Shown: positions 47,276 through 57,978, counted from the first letter of the stretch. The stretch: 64,000 nucleotides of DNA from Hyphomicrobiales bacterium (GCA_900466745.1 UBNE01000007.1:114835-178834); one strand, 5' to 3'. Notes: generated by a model not told the origin, from the sequence alone. Made by a program: numbers and translations.

Positions 47276-47794
47276 CTAGGAGGCCCTGGCCAGAACGGGG
47301 GCCGGGGCCTGCGCGCAAGCCGCCAGATAGATCGCCGCGACCCGCTCGATGCCGCTCTGATCGGCCTCGTCGAAGCGCGCGCGGGAAGGACTGTCCAAAT
47401 CGATCACGCCGATGACCTCGCCGGCGGCGATCAGCGGCACGACCAGCTCGGAGCGCGAGGCGGCGTCGCAGGCGATATGTCCTGGAAAAGCGTGGACATC
47501 CTCGACCAGAACCGACGCGCGGCGCGCCACCGCCGCGCCGCAGACGCCGGCGCCCACGGCGATGCGCACGCAGGCCGGCCGCCCCTGGAACGGCCCGAGC
47601 ACGAGCTCGCCGTCGCGCATCAGGTAGAAACCGGCCCAGTTCAGCTCCGGCATCGTCTGGAACAGCAGGGCCGCGGTGTTGGCGGCGTTGGCGATCGGGT
47701 CGGGCTCGCCATGCAGCAGCGCTTCGAGCTGCTGGGCCAGCTCGCGATAGAATTCGGCCTTGTCCTCGGTCTTGATGTCCCGCGCTTCGAACAT
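47276..47794 (-). CDS. msrC: Free methionine-(R)-sulfoxide reductase (GAF domain)
   Basis: Reduces free methionine-(R)-sulfoxide with thioredoxin. The 172-residue GAF protein has the three active Cys at 75, 85 and 109 (RPACVRI, GAGVCG, HIACDAAS). Their spacing of 10 and 24 residues matches E. coli fRMsr. NWAGFYLM and SELVVPLIA are the other hallmarks. ATG 47794 is chosen; ATG 47800, two codons earlier, is possible. It is divergent from the Nudix gene. Confidence 0.9.
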   Translation of the reverse strand: MFEARDIKTEDKAEFYRELAQQLEALLHGEPDPIANAANTAALLFQTMPELNWAGFYLMRDGELVLGPFQGRPACVRIAVGAGVCGAAVARRASVLVEDVHAFPGHIACDAASRSELVVPLIAAGEVIGVIDLDSPSRARFDEADQSGIERVAAIYLAACAQAPAPVLARAS

Positions 47795-47902
47795 GATCAT
47801 GCGTCCCTGAACCACCGGCCGATTCCTAGCACCATCGGCCGGGCTCCGCCATGACAGGCGAGGCGCCGCCCGCGCCGCGCCCGACGATCGGCCCGCTCGC
47901 CC

Positions 47903-48313
47903 ATGCTTCCGTCCGGCCGCCTCATCCGCATCGCCGCCGCGTTGCTGACGGACGGTCGCGGGCGCCTCCTGCTGGTGAGGAAGCGCGGCACCGCGAGCTT
48001 CATGCAGCCGGGCGGGAAGATCGAGCCGCATGAGGAGCCGGGGGCGGCGCTGCTGCGCGAGCTGCGGGAGGAGCTGGGCCTGAGGGAACGGCGCGGGTCG
48101 CTGGCCCATCTCGGCACCCTGTCGGCGCCGGCCGCCAACGAGCCGGGCTTTACGGTGGAGGCGGAGCTGTTCCGGCTGGTTTCGGACGCGCTGCCGCAGC
48201 CTGCCGCGGAAATCGCCGAGATCGCATGGTTGTCCCCCGACGCGGCCATAACCGTCACATTGGCGCCATTGACCAACGACCATGTGCTTCCGCTATGGCG
48301 TTCCTGCCAGTGA
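47903..48313 (+). CDS. Nudix hydrolase
   Basis: A 136-residue protein with the full Nudix box GGKIEPHEEPGAALLRELRE then ELGL (about residues 39-62) that binds Mg and hydrolyses nucleoside-diphosphate-linked compounds. FMQPGGK just before it matches the MutT/NudI-like group. The substrate is not predictable. The methyltransferase gene begins nine bases after its stop, so the two are probably co-transcribed. Confidence 0.88.
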   Translation: MLPSGRLIRIAAALLTDGRGRLLLVRKRGTASFMQPGGKIEPHEEPGAALLRELREELGLRERRGSLAHLGTLSAPAANEPGFTVEAELFRLVSDALPQPAAEIAEIAWLSPDAAITVTLAPLTNDHVLPLWRSCQ

Positions 48314-48322
48314 GGTGACGAG

Positions 48323-49117
48323 ATGGACGGCGACGACAGCCGGGCGGCGCGGCATGCGGATGGCAGCGCGGGCGATGCCGATTACGGCCGCATCGGGCGA
48401 GGCTATGCCTCCTATCGCCGGCCGGAGCCGGCGATCGCGGCGCAGATCGAGGCCGCGCTCGGGCCGGCCGGACGCATCCTCAATGTCGGAGCCGGCGCCG
48501 GCTCCTACGAGCCGCGCGGCCGCGACGTCACCGCCGTCGAGCCGTCCGCCTCGATGCGGGCGCAGCGCCCGGCCGAGATCGCCGCGGCCATCGACGCGGC
48601 CGCCGAGAGGCTGCCCTTTCCCGACAAGGCCTTCGACGCCGCCATGGCGACCTTCACCGTGCACCAGTGGCAGGATCTTGCTGCGGGGCTGCGCGAGATG
48701 CGGCGGGTGACGCGCGGGCCGGTGGTGATCCTGTCCTGCGATCCCGCGCTGGTGGAGGCGTTCTGGCTCGCGGACTACGCGCCGAAGGTGCTGGCCACCG
48801 AGGCCCGGCGCTATCCCGCGCTCGACCATATCGGCCAGGTGCTCGGCGGCAGCGTCGAGATCGCGCCCGTGGCGATCCCCCTCGCCTGCCGCGACGGCTT
48901 CAACGAGGCCTATTACGGCCGCCCGGAAAGCTTCCTCGACGAGGGCGCGCGTCTTGCCTGCTCGGCCTGGAGTTTCGTCGATGCGGCGGAAAACGCAGCT
49001 TCGATCTCGCGGCTGCGCGGCGATCTCGCTTCCGGCGCCTGGGACGCGCGCTACGGCGCCCTGCGCCGTCAGCCGAGCTATGACGGCTCTCTGCGGCTGG
49101 TGATCTCGCGAGGCTGA
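48323..49117 (+). CDS. SAM-dependent class I methyltransferase
   Basis: A 264-residue methyltransferase with motif I ILNVGAGAGSYEP (about 50-62), VTAVEPSASMRAQRPAE (acidic loop), ERLPFPDKAFDAAMATFTVH (motif IV region) and VTRGPVVILSCDP. It resembles the UbiE/SmtA-like group, but the substrate is unknown. It follows the Nudix gene, with GAGGTGACGAG as ribosome-binding region, and converges with sufT. Confidence 0.85.
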   Translation: MDGDDSRAARHADGSAGDADYGRIGRGYASYRRPEPAIAAQIEAALGPAGRILNVGAGAGSYEPRGRDVTAVEPSASMRAQRPAEIAAAIDAAAERLPFPDKAFDAAMATFTVHQWQDLAAGLREMRRVTRGPVVILSCDPALVEAFWLADYAPKVLATEARRYPALDHIGQVLGGSVEIAPVAIPLACRDGFNEAYYGRPESFLDEGARLACSAWSFVDAAENAASISRLRGDLASGAWDARYGALRRQPSYDGSLRLVISRG

Positions 49118-49134
49118 GCCGACGGCGACGCCGC

Positions 49135-49166
49135 AAAAGAAAGACCGCCTCCGATCGGAGACGGTC
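49135..49166 (-). terminator. Terminator of the suf operon
   Basis: On the minus strand GACCGTCTCCG ATCGGAGGCGGTC forms a stem with one mismatch, followed by TTTCTTTT. It lies 37 bases after the sufT stop and closes the suf operon. Confidence 0.7.
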
Positions 49167-49202
49167 CCCATCTTCGCCAGGGCGGCGCGGACGGCCGCTC
49201 GC

Positions 49203-49601
49203 TCACCACATGTCGAGGGCGACACGCGCCTCGTCGGACATGCGCGACTGGTCCCAGGGCGGGTCGAAGGTCATGTTGACCGTCACCGCCGAGACGCCCT
49301 GCACCGTGCCGACGGCGTTCTCGACCCAGCCCGGCATCTCGCCGGCGACCGGGCAGCCGGGCGCGGTCAGCGTCATGTCGATGGTGACGTGGCGGTCGTC
49401 CGCGATGTCGACGCGGTAGATCAGGCCGAGCTCGTAGATGTCGGCCGGGATCTCAGGGTCGTAGACCGTCTTCAGCGCCGCGACGATGTCGTCGGTCAGC
49501 CGGTCGATCTCTTCGGGCGGCAGGGACGAGCCGGAGCCGACCTGCGGCTCGTTCGGCTTGTAGCCGTCTTCCTTCAGCTCGATGGGTTCGGACGTGGCCA
49601 A
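49203..49601 (-). CDS. sufT: Fe-S assembly factor SufT (MIP18/DUF59 family)
   Basis: A 132-residue MIP18-type protein that helps mature Fe-S proteins. TVYDPEIPADIYELGLIYRV (the DPE-P motif) and LTAPGCPVAGEMPGWVENAV with the conserved Cys are clear. The N-terminal extension LATSEPIELKEDGYKPNEP is acidic. TTG at 49601 is chosen because AAGGA lies about nine bases upstream and the upstream frame is unconserved. It is the last gene of the operon; the usual downstream sufA is absent. Confidence 0.9.
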   Translation of the reverse strand: MATSEPIELKEDGYKPNEPQVGSGSSLPPEEIDRLTDDIVAALKTVYDPEIPADIYELGLIYRVDIADDRHVTIDMTLTAPGCPVAGEMPGWVENAVGTVQGVSAVTVNMTFDPPWDQSRMSDEARVALDMW

Positions 49602-49621
49602 GGCTCTCGATCCTTGTTGTG

Positions 49622-50875
49622 TCAGGCGAACAGGCTCTCGGCCTTCCGCAGGGCTTCGACCAGCGCGTCCACTTCCTCCAGCGTGTTGTAGAGGCCGAAG
49701 GAGGCACGACAGGTCGATGTCACCCCATATCGTGCCAAAAGCGGCATCGCGCAATGGGTACCGGCGCGAACCGCGACGCCGGCGCGGTCGATCACCGTCG
49801 CGACGTCGTGGGCATGGGCGCCCTTCATCTCGAAGGCGACGATCGCGCCCTTCTCCCGCGCCCTGCCGAAGATGCGGATGGAGTTCATCGCGCCGAGCCG
49901 CTCCAGCGCATAGGCGCCGAGCTTCGCCTCATGGGCGGCGATGTTCTCGCGCCCGAGCGCCATCATGTAGTCGAGCGCGACGCCCAGCCCCACCGCCTCG
50001 ACGATGGCCGGCGTGCCGGCCTCGAAGCGATGCGGCGGATCGTTATAGGTCACCGTATCCTCGGTGACGGTGACGATCATCTCGCCGCCGCCTTCATAGG
50101 GTGGCAGCCTGTCGAGCCATTTCTTGCGGCCCCAGAGCACGCCGGAGCCGGTCGGCCCATAGGTCTTGTGGCCGGTGAAGGCGTAGAAATCGCAGCCCAG
50201 CGCCTGTACGTCGACCGGCAGATGCACCGCCCCCTGGCTGCCGTCGACGACGAGCGGGATGCCATGCGCCCGGCAGATCTTCGCCACCTCGGCGATCGGG
50301 ACGACGGTGCCGGTCGCGTTCGACATATGGGTCAGCGCCACGACCTTGGTGCGCGGCGAGATCAGCTTCTCGAATTCCTCGATGAGGAAATTGCCGTCCT
50401 CGTCGATCGGCGCCCATTTCAGCACGGCGCCGTGCCGCTCGCGCCAATAATGCCAGGGCACGATGTTGGAGTGATGCTCCAGGATCGAGACGATGATCTC
50501 GTCGCCCTCGCCGAGGTTCAGATGGCGTCCGAGCGAGGATGCGACGGTGTTGAGCGCCCCGGTCGAGGAGCGCGTGAAGACGACCTCTTCCAGATGCCTG
50601 GCGTTGAGGAAGCGGCGCGCACTTTCGCGAGCGGTTTCATAGGCTTCGGTCGAGGCGTTGGCGAGATAGTGCAGGCCGCGATGGACGTTGGCGTAGTCCT
50701 CGCGCATCAGCTTCGACATCGCCTCGATCACCGCGTTCGGCTTCTGCGCCGAGGCGGCGTTGTCGAGATAGACGAGCGGCTTGCCGTAGACCTCGCGCGA
50801 CAGGATCGGGAAATCCCGCCGCACCGCCGCGACATCATAGGGCTTCAGCACGGGCTGGCCGGTGACCGCGTTCAT
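49622..50875 (-). CDS. sufS: Cysteine desulfurase SufS
   Basis: PLP enzyme that takes sulfur from cysteine for Fe-S assembly. The 417-residue protein has the PLP Lys in FTGHKTYGPTGSG (Lys237), EHHSNIVPWH, DGSQGAVHLPVDVQALG, and the active Cys in RAGTHCAMPLL. This is the class II (SufS/CsdA) type. It follows the tautomerase gene by three bases and precedes sufT. A second, class I desulfurase opens the same operon. Confidence 0.95.
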   Translation of the reverse strand: MNAVTGQPVLKPYDVAAVRRDFPILSREVYGKPLVYLDNAASAQKPNAVIEAMSKLMREDYANVHRGLHYLANASTEAYETARESARRFLNARHLEEVVFTRSSTGALNTVASSLGRHLNLGEGDEIIVSILEHHSNIVPWHYWRERHGAVLKWAPIDEDGNFLIEEFEKLISPRTKVVALTHMSNATGTVVPIAEVAKICRAHGIPLVVDGSQGAVHLPVDVQALGCDFYAFTGHKTYGPTGSGVLWGRKKWLDRLPPYEGGGEMIVTVTEDTVTYNDPPHRFEAGTPAIVEAVGLGVALDYMMALGRENIAAHEAKLGAYALERLGAMNSIRIFGRAREKGAIVAFEMKGAHAHDVATVIDRAGVAVRAGTHCAMPLLARYGVTSTCRASFGLYNTLEEVDALVEALRKAESLFA

Positions 50876-50878
50876 CGT

Positions 50879-51085
50879 TCACGCCTTTCCGGAACCGGGC
50901 TGCCGGTCGGCGACGAGCGCCCCGGCATGCCCCCAATCCTCCCGCTCGATCTCCTGGATCACGATATGGGTGTTCTGCGGGTTCTTGCCGAGCACCTTCA
51001 CCAGGGTCTCGGTGAACTCCTTGACGATCCGCGCCTTCTGCTCGCGCGTCGCGCCCTTCGTGATCTGGAGATTGACGTAGGGCAT
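50879..51085 (-). CDS. 4-oxalocrotonate tautomerase family protein
   Basis: A 68-residue tautomerase-fold protein. MPYVNLQITKGATREQKARI has the N-terminal Pro (Pro1 after Met removal) that serves as catalytic base, and the body matches 4-OT hexamers (HIVIQEIEREDWGHAG). The ATG at 51085 overlaps the sufD stop by one base, and sufS starts three bases after its end, so it is firmly inside the suf operon. A link to Fe-S biogenesis is not known to me; it may be a passenger or a sulfur/cysteine-metabolism enzyme. Confidence 0.9.
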   Translation of the reverse strand: MPYVNLQITKGATREQKARIVKEFTETLVKVLGKNPQNTHIVIQEIEREDWGHAGALVADRQPGSGKA

Positions 51086-52434
51086 CAGACGGTACTCACC
51101 TCGGAGGCGGCCTCGCGAGCCTTGAGCCAGGCCTCGACCTCGCGCATCAGCCAGTCGCGCAGGTTCTCGTCGGCGACGAACGCGACCGCCTCGCCGGCGA
51201 AGGCCTGCAGCACCAGCGCCTCGGCCTGCGGGCGCGGCAGGCCGCGCGCCATCAGGTAGAAGAGCTGCTCGCCGTCGATCTGCGCCACCGTCGCGCCATG
51301 GCCGCAGACAACGTCGTCGGCGAAGATCTCGAGCTCCGGCTTGTTGTACATGGTCGCGCCGTCGTTCAGCAGCAGCGCGTTGCTCTTCATGCCGCCATCG
51401 GTCTTCTGCGCATGCGGGCGCACGATGACCTTGCCCTGGAAGACGCCGGTCGACTGGCCGCCGGCAATGGTCTTGAACAGCTCGCGGCTGGTGCCGTGCG
51501 GCACCTCGTGGTCGACGACCAGCGTCACGTCCGAGTGCTGCGCGCCGCCGAGCAGGTTCACCCCGCGCAAGCCGATCTCGCTGTGCTCGCCGGCGAAGCG
51601 GATGAAATGCTGCTGGCGCACCGTGCCGGCATTGGCGACCAGCGCGAAGGAATCGAACTTCGCCTGGGCTCCGACGGTCGCGAGCAGGCTCTGCACCTCG
51701 ACGGTCGCCGCCTGCTGGCGGGTGACGATCCGCACATGCTGGATCTCGCTCTCCTCGCCGGTCTCGAAGACGATGGCGGCGTTGATCTGCTGAGCGGCGG
51801 CGCCGGCCGCTTCGCTGACCTCGACGATGGTGGCGCGGCTGCCCTGCGCGGCCAGCACGACCGAACGGTGGAACACCGCCCGCTCCTCCTCGCCGGAGGC
51901 GAGCGAGACGATCACGATCGGCTGCGCCAGCTCCCGGCCCTCGGCGATCTCGATGAAGACGCCGTCGCGCATCAGCGCGGTATTGAGCATGAGCCCGGCA
52001 TCGTCGGCGGCGACCGACGGGCCGGAGAGGACCCGGTCCAGCCCCTCGCGCGGCGCGGCCAGGGCCTCGGCCAGCGACTGCACCGAGACGCCTTCGGGGA
52101 TCGCGTCGAGGCTGGAGAGATCCGGCGCGAAGATGCCGTCGACCAGCACGAGGCGCAGCCCCTCGAGCCCGAGCGCCGCGAGCCTCGCCTCGACCGCGGC
52201 GGTGGCGACGCCGGCTCCGGCGAGCGGGCGCGCCTCGCGCAGCAGGGCGCGCAGGTCGGTATAGCGCCAGGATTCCAGCCGCCGGTGCGGCAGCCCCCTG
52301 GCCTCGAACCCGGCAAAGGCCTGCTCGCGCAATGCGCGCACGGCCGGTCCGCCGGGCAGCGCGGCCTTGCTGTCGGCATATTGCTGGACGAGCTGCTGCT
52401 CGGCCGCCGTCTTCAACGGGGTGACGATGGCCAT
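51085..52434 (-). CDS. sufD: Fe-S cluster assembly protein SufD
   Basis: Scaffold partner of SufB and SufC. The 449-residue protein contains GHGATVAQIDGEQLFYLMAR, RPHAQKTDGGMKSNALLLND and NKPELEIFADDVVCGHG, the beta-helix core of SufD/SufB proteins with conserved His and Cys near its end. The start lies directly after the sufC stop. The N-terminal region is Ala-rich and less conserved, as usual. Confidence 0.94.
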   Translation of the reverse strand: MAIVTPLKTAAEQQLVQQYADSKAALPGGPAVRALREQAFAGFEARGLPHRRLESWRYTDLRALLREARPLAGAGVATAAVEARLAALGLEGLRLVLVDGIFAPDLSSLDAIPEGVSVQSLAEALAAPREGLDRVLSGPSVAADDAGLMLNTALMRDGVFIEIAEGRELAQPIVIVSLASGEEERAVFHRSVVLAAQGSRATIVEVSEAAGAAAQQINAAIVFETGEESEIQHVRIVTRQQAATVEVQSLLATVGAQAKFDSFALVANAGTVRQQHFIRFAGEHSEIGLRGVNLLGGAQHSDVTLVVDHEVPHGTSRELFKTIAGGQSTGVFQGKVIVRPHAQKTDGGMKSNALLLNDGATMYNKPELEIFADDVVCGHGATVAQIDGEQLFYLMARGLPRPQAEALVLQAFAGEAVAFVADENLRDWLMREVEAWLKAREAASEVSTV

Positions 52435-53187
52435 TTACGCGGCCTCCCCATAGGCGGCATAGCCGCTCTTCTCGAGCTCCAGCGCCAGCTCCTTCCCGCC
52501 GGTCTTGACGATCCGGCCCTTCGACATGACGTGGACGGTGTCCGGCACGATGTGGTCGAGCAGGCGCTGGTAGTGGGTGATGACCAGGAAGCTGCGGTTC
52601 TTCGCACGCAAGGCGTTGACGCCCTCGGCGACGATGCGCAGCGCGTCGATGTCGAGGCCGGAATCGGTCTCGTCGAGAATGCACATGGACGGCGAAAGCA
52701 GAGCCATCTGAAGGATTTCCATGCGCTTCTTCTCGCCGCCAGAGAAGCCGACATTGAGCGGCCGGCGCAGCATGTCCTTGGCGATGCCGAGCTTGTCGGC
52801 CGCGGCGTTGACCTGCTTGATGAAGTCCGGCGTCAGCAGTTCGTCCTCGCCGCGCGCCTTGCGCTGGGCGTTCATCGCCGCCTTCAGGAAGGTCATGGTG
52901 GCGACGCCGGGGATCTCCAGCGGGTACTGGAAAGCGAGGAAGATGCCGGCGGCGGCGCGGGCATCGGCCTCCATCTCCAGCACGTTCTCGCCGTTGAGCA
53001 GGATCTCGCCGTCGAGGACCTCATAGTCCTCCTTGCCGGCGATGACATAGGACAGCGTCGACTTGCCGGAGCCGTTCGGCCCCATGATGGCGGCGACTTC
53101 GCCGTCGTTCACGGTGAGGTTGAGGCCGTTGAGGATCTGCTTGTCCTCGTCGGCGATCTTGACGGTGAGATTGCGGATTTCGAGCAT
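52435..53187 (-). CDS. sufC: Fe-S assembly ATPase SufC
   Basis: ABC-type ATPase of the SufBCD complex. The 250-residue protein has Walker [14 protein letters not shown], signature [16 protein letters not shown], Walker [15 protein letters not shown] and the switch His in [13 protein letters not shown]. All catalytic motifs are intact, in contrast to the exporter at 28053. The sufB gene ends 112 bases upstream. Confidence 0.96.
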   Translation of the reverse strand: MLEIRNLTVKIADEDKQILNGLNLTVNDGEVAAIMGPNGSGKSTLSYVIAGKEDYEVLDGEILLNGENVLEMEADARAAAGIFLAFQYPLEIPGVATMTFLKAAMNAQRKARGEDELLTPDFIKQVNAAADKLGIAKDMLRRPLNVGFSGGEKKRMEILQMALLSPSMCILDETDSGLDIDALRIVAEGVNALRAKNRSFLVITHYQRLLDHIVPDTVHVMSKGRIVKTGGKELALELEKSGYAAYGEAA

Positions 53188-53299
53188 TGTTCGTGTCCAG
53201 TGTTCTTGCCGCCGCAGGCCTTGGCCATATGCTAGGCGCCTGCGACTCGGGCGATTTAAGGAAAGACGTGTTGGCCGGGGCGAACCCGGCCGTAAAAGG

Positions 53300-54772
<1,473 letters not shown>

Positions 54773-54832
54773 GTTGACTCTCCTGTCGCGGGTTCAAGGC
54801 CCGCCGGTTCAGTTTCTTGTGTTGCGAAGCGC

Positions 54833-56035
54833 TCAGGCGGCAGCCCGGGCACCCCGATCGGTGTTTGCGGCCACGAGCTTGCCGTAGGCCGCGAGGAAAA
54901 GATCGATGTCCGCCTCGCAGGTGGTCCATCCGAGCGACGCCCGCAAGGCCCCTGCGCTCATGGCCGGGTCGACTTTCATGGCATCCAGCACATGCGAGCG
55001 CCTGACCTTGCCGGAGGAGCAGGCCGAGCCGGAGGACAGCGCCGCGCCCAGCAGGTCGAGCTTGATCAGCGCCGTCTCGGCCTTGAAGCCCGGCACGGCG
55101 AAGGCGGAGGTGTTGGGCAGGCGCGGCACCAGGCGGCCGAAGATCGCCGCTTCCGGCGCGAGGGCCAGCACGCCGGCCTCGAGCCTGTCGCGCAGCGCGG
55201 CAAGGCGGGCCGCTTCGGCCGGCAGAGCCTTCAGCGCGGAATCAGCCGCCGCGCCGAAACCGATGATTCCCGGAAGGTTTTCGGTTCCGGCGCGCCAGCC
55301 GCGCTCCTGCCCGCCGCCGCGCAGCGGCTTGTCGGCGAGTTCGAGCGCGCCGGTGCGGAAGACGATGGCGCCGATACCCTTCGGCCCGCCGATCTTGTGC
55401 GCCGAGAGCGTCAGCACGTCGGCGCCGAGCGCAGCGATGTCGATCGCGATCTTGCCGGCGGCCTGGACGGCGTCGCTGTGCAGCAGGCCGCCATGGCGAT
55501 GGACGATCGCCGCGGCTTCGGCGACCGGCTGGATCACGCCCGTCTCGTTGTTGGCGAGATGGATCGAGACGAGCGCGCGGGCGCCGGGATTGCTCGCGGC
55601 GAAGCGCGCCAGCCGCGCGTCGAGCCAAGCGAGGTCGACACGCCCCTCGCCGTCGACCGGGATCTCCTCCGCCATGCCGGCCGGGAAACGGTGGCCGTCG
55701 CGCACGCAGGCATGCTCGGTCGCGCCGTGGAGCAGCAGCGAGGCCGGCGTCCTCACGCAGTCGCGCCCGCCGTCGCAATCCATCAGCCCGGGCGAGAGCA
55801 CGGTGACGTTCGCCTCGGTGCCGCCGCTGGTGAAGACGACGTTCGAGGGCCTGGCGCCGACCAGCGCCGCGACCTGCTCGCGCGCCTGCTCCATGGCGCC
55901 GCGGGCGGCACGGCCTTCGCCATGGACGGAGGACGGGTTGCCGGGCAGCGACAGCGCATGCGCGACCGCCTCCACCACCTCGGGCCGGGCCGGGGTCGTG
56001 GCATTGTGGTCGAGATAGGCGCGTCCTGCCGTCAC
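54833..56035 (-). CDS. Class I (IscS/NifS-like) cysteine desulfurase
   Basis: First gene of the suf operon, 400 residues. RAYLDHNATTPARPEVVEAV, TSGGTEANVTVLSPG, GATEHACVRD, HSDAVQAAGKIAID, LSAHKIGGPKGIGA (PLP Lys) and LSSGSACSSGKVRRSHVL (loop Cys) identify the NifS/IscS class. Rhizobial suf operons typically carry both this desulfurase and SufS. GTG at 56035 is chosen since the conserved core begins six residues later; upstream frame codons lack conservation, and the start keeps a 164-base gap to the Irr-type site. Confidence 0.93.
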   Translation of the reverse strand: MTAGRAYLDHNATTPARPEVVEAVAHALSLPGNPSSVHGEGRAARGAMEQAREQVAALVGARPSNVVFTSGGTEANVTVLSPGLMDCDGGRDCVRTPASLLLHGATEHACVRDGHRFPAGMAEEIPVDGEGRVDLAWLDARLARFAASNPGARALVSIHLANNETGVIQPVAEAAAIVHRHGGLLHSDAVQAAGKIAIDIAALGADVLTLSAHKIGGPKGIGAIVFRTGALELADKPLRGGGQERGWRAGTENLPGIIGFGAAADSALKALPAEAARLAALRDRLEAGVLALAPEAAIFGRLVPRLPNTSAFAVPGFKAETALIKLDLLGAALSSGSACSSGKVRRSHVLDAMKVDPAMSAGALRASLGWTTCEADIDLFLAAYGKLVAANTDRGARAAA

Positions 56036-56199
56036 GATCCTGTCTGCTCCATCCTCGTCATCGCCGCGCCTCCGATACGAAATGCTTGAAATCGCACCTG
56101 TGCGCCGTGCTATAGCCGCCCATCCGAACCGGCCGGAACGGTCGAGACACGGTCCGCATCGCGCGATCGACCCTTTTGTTCTCGACCTGTTCACGGCTG

Positions 56200-56214
56200 T
56201 TAGAACTATTCTAA
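56200..56214. promoter_or_regulatory. Irr-type iron control element (ICE) between suf and the hydrolase
   Basis: TTAGAA-CTA-TTCTAA is a perfect 6-3-6 palindrome and matches the core of the rhizobial iron control element bound by Irr (TTAGAANNNTTCTAA-like). It lies in the 296-base divergent region between the iscS-like gene and the alpha/beta hydrolase. Irr control of suf operons is known from comparative genomics in Rhizobiales; binding here is inferred. A GCGCCC...GGGCGC hairpin (56215-56235) follows. Confidence 0.6.
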
Positions 56215-56331
56215 GCGCCCTTCATCTAGGGCGCGCAAGGTGGCGCCGTCAAGGGCGGCCGGGTTCCGAGTGGGCATGCGTCCGCTTTCTGCCCGCCCCC
56301 TGCCGGCGCTGCTGCAAGAAGCGGTGAGACG

Positions 56332-57003
56332 ATGCCAGAGGTTATCTTCAACGGGCCCGCAGGGCGGATCGAAGGCCGCTACCAGCCGGCCAAGAAGCGG
56401 GGCGCGCCGCTGGCGATCATCCTGCATCCGCACCCGCAGTTCGGCGGGACGATGAACAACCAGATCGTCTACAACCTGTTCTACACCTTCGTGAACCGCG
56501 GCTTCTCGGCGCTGCGCTTCAATTTCCGCGGCGTCGGCCGCAGCCAGGGCCATTTCGACCATGGCGCGGGCGAGCTCTCGGACGCCGCCGCCGCGCTCGA
56601 CTGGATGCAGGCGCTCAACCCCGAGGCCAAGAACTGCTGGATCGCGGGCGTGTCCTTCGGCGCCTGGATCGGCATGCAGCTCCTGATGCGCCGCCCGGAG
56701 ATCGAGGGCTTCCTCTCGATCGCGGCGATGGCGAACCGCTACGACTTCTCCTTCCTGGCGCCCTGCCCGTCCTCCGGCCTGTTCGTGCACGGCTCGGAGG
56801 ACCGCGTCGCGCCGGTCAAGGAGGTCATGGCCGTGATCGAGAAGGTGAAGACCCAGAAGGGCATCCAGATCGAGCATGCCGTGGTCGAGGGCGCCAACCA
56901 CTTCTTCGACGGGCGCGTCGAGCAGCTCATGGAGCAGGTCGGCGCCTATCTCGATGCCAAGGTCGGGCCTGAGATCCTCAAGTCGGAGCAGGAGCAGCCC
57001 TGA
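56332..57003 (+). CDS. Alpha/beta hydrolase divergent from the suf operon
   Basis: A 223-residue hydrolase. LHPHPQFGGTMNNQIV, RFNFRGVGRSQGHFDHG, IAGVSFGAWIGMQLL (nucleophile elbow GVSFGAW with Ser), HGSEDRVAPV (Asp) and EGANHFFDGRVE (His) give the triad. The same gene lies divergent to the suf operon in many Rhizobiales, which suggests a linked but undefined function. The substrate is unknown. Confidence 0.9.
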   Translation: MPEVIFNGPAGRIEGRYQPAKKRGAPLAIILHPHPQFGGTMNNQIVYNLFYTFVNRGFSALRFNFRGVGRSQGHFDHGAGELSDAAAALDWMQALNPEAKNCWIAGVSFGAWIGMQLLMRRPEIEGFLSIAAMANRYDFSFLAPCPSSGLFVHGSEDRVAPVKEVMAVIEKVKTQKGIQIEHAVVEGANHFFDGRVEQLMEQVGAYLDAKVGPEILKSEQEQP

Positions 57004-57012
57004 GCCGCCGCC

Positions 57013-57978
57013 TCAGGACGAGGGGTGGATCAGCCCCTTGCTCCCGGCCATGACGGGCAGCGCCAGTTCCGCCGCCCGCGCCTCCGCCAGGATCCAGTCG
57101 CGGAACCGGCGGATCTTGTGCTCGCGCTGGCGCGCCGGCGGATAGACCAGCCAATAGGACCAGCGGTCGCGGATAGCGTGCTCGACCGCGAAGACGAGCC
57201 GCCCCGCCGCGATGTCGTAGGCGAAGAGCTCGGGCACGGCCATGGCCACGCCGTGGCCGCGCATCGCCGCCTGGACGTTCATCGCCTGCATCTCCAGCGA
57301 CATCGCCAGCCCGCCCTGCCGGGGCGCGTCGAGGCCGAGATCGGCGAACCAGACCCTCCATGACGATTCCTCGGGGCTCAGCAGCGGCGCCCGCAGCAGG
57401 TCGGCCGGCTCGCGCAGGTGCAGCCGCTCGCGCAGCTCGGGCGTGCAGAGCGGCGCGTAATGGCAGGCGAACAGCTTCTCCGCCGCCACGCCGGGCCACC
57501 CGCCCGGGCCGTAGCGCAGGGCGAGATCGACCGCCTCGGTGGCGAAGTCGACCAGATGCTGCGAGGTGCGCACGCGCACGGCGACCTGCGGATTCTCGAT
57601 CTGGAACTGCGCCAGCCGCGGCGACAGCCAGGTGATCGCCATCGTCTGCAGGGCCGAGATCGTCAGGGCGGTCCGGTTCTCCTCGCAGACCGCGCGGAAC
57701 ACGCTGCCGATATCGTGCAGCGCCCGGCTCAACGGGCCCGCCAGTCTCTGCCCGAGCGGCGTCAGCACCACCTGCCGCGGCTGGCGCAGGAACAGCGCCG
57801 CGCCGACCCGGTCCTCGAGCAGGCGGATCTGGTAGCTCACCGCCGCCTGCGTCATCCCGAGCTCCTCGCCCGCGCGCGTAAAATTCTGGTGCCGCGCCGC
57901 CGCCTCGAAGACGCGCACGGCCGCGAGCGGCGGGAGCTTCGGCGGGGGCGGAGGCGGTTCGGCCATGGCGGCAAGCAT
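57013..57978 (-). CDS. LysR-family regulator, GcvA type
   Basis: A 321-residue transcription factor with the LysR helix-turn-helix LAAVRVFEAAARHQNFTRAG then MTQAAVSYQIRLLEDRVG (about 17-60) and a periplasmic-binding-like effector domain. PLSRALHDIGSVF and TISALQTMAITWLSPRLAQF are GcvA-like. It is divergent from a DUF1127 gene, a frequent alphaproteobacterial pair. The ATG at 57978 lies inside a perfect palindrome; ATG 57966 (MAEPPPPPPKLPPL) is an alternative. The effector is unknown. Confidence 0.9.
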   Translation of the reverse strand: MLAAMAEPPPPPPKLPPLAAVRVFEAAARHQNFTRAGEELGMTQAAVSYQIRLLEDRVGAALFLRQPRQVVLTPLGQRLAGPLSRALHDIGSVFRAVCEENRTALTISALQTMAITWLSPRLAQFQIENPQVAVRVRTSQHLVDFATEAVDLALRYGPGGWPGVAAEKLFACHYAPLCTPELRERLHLREPADLLRAPLLSPEESSWRVWFADLGLDAPRQGGLAMSLEMQAMNVQAAMRGHGVAMAVPELFAYDIAAGRLVFAVEHAIRDRWSYWLVYPPARQREHKIRRFRDWILAEARAAELALPVMAGSKGLIHPSS

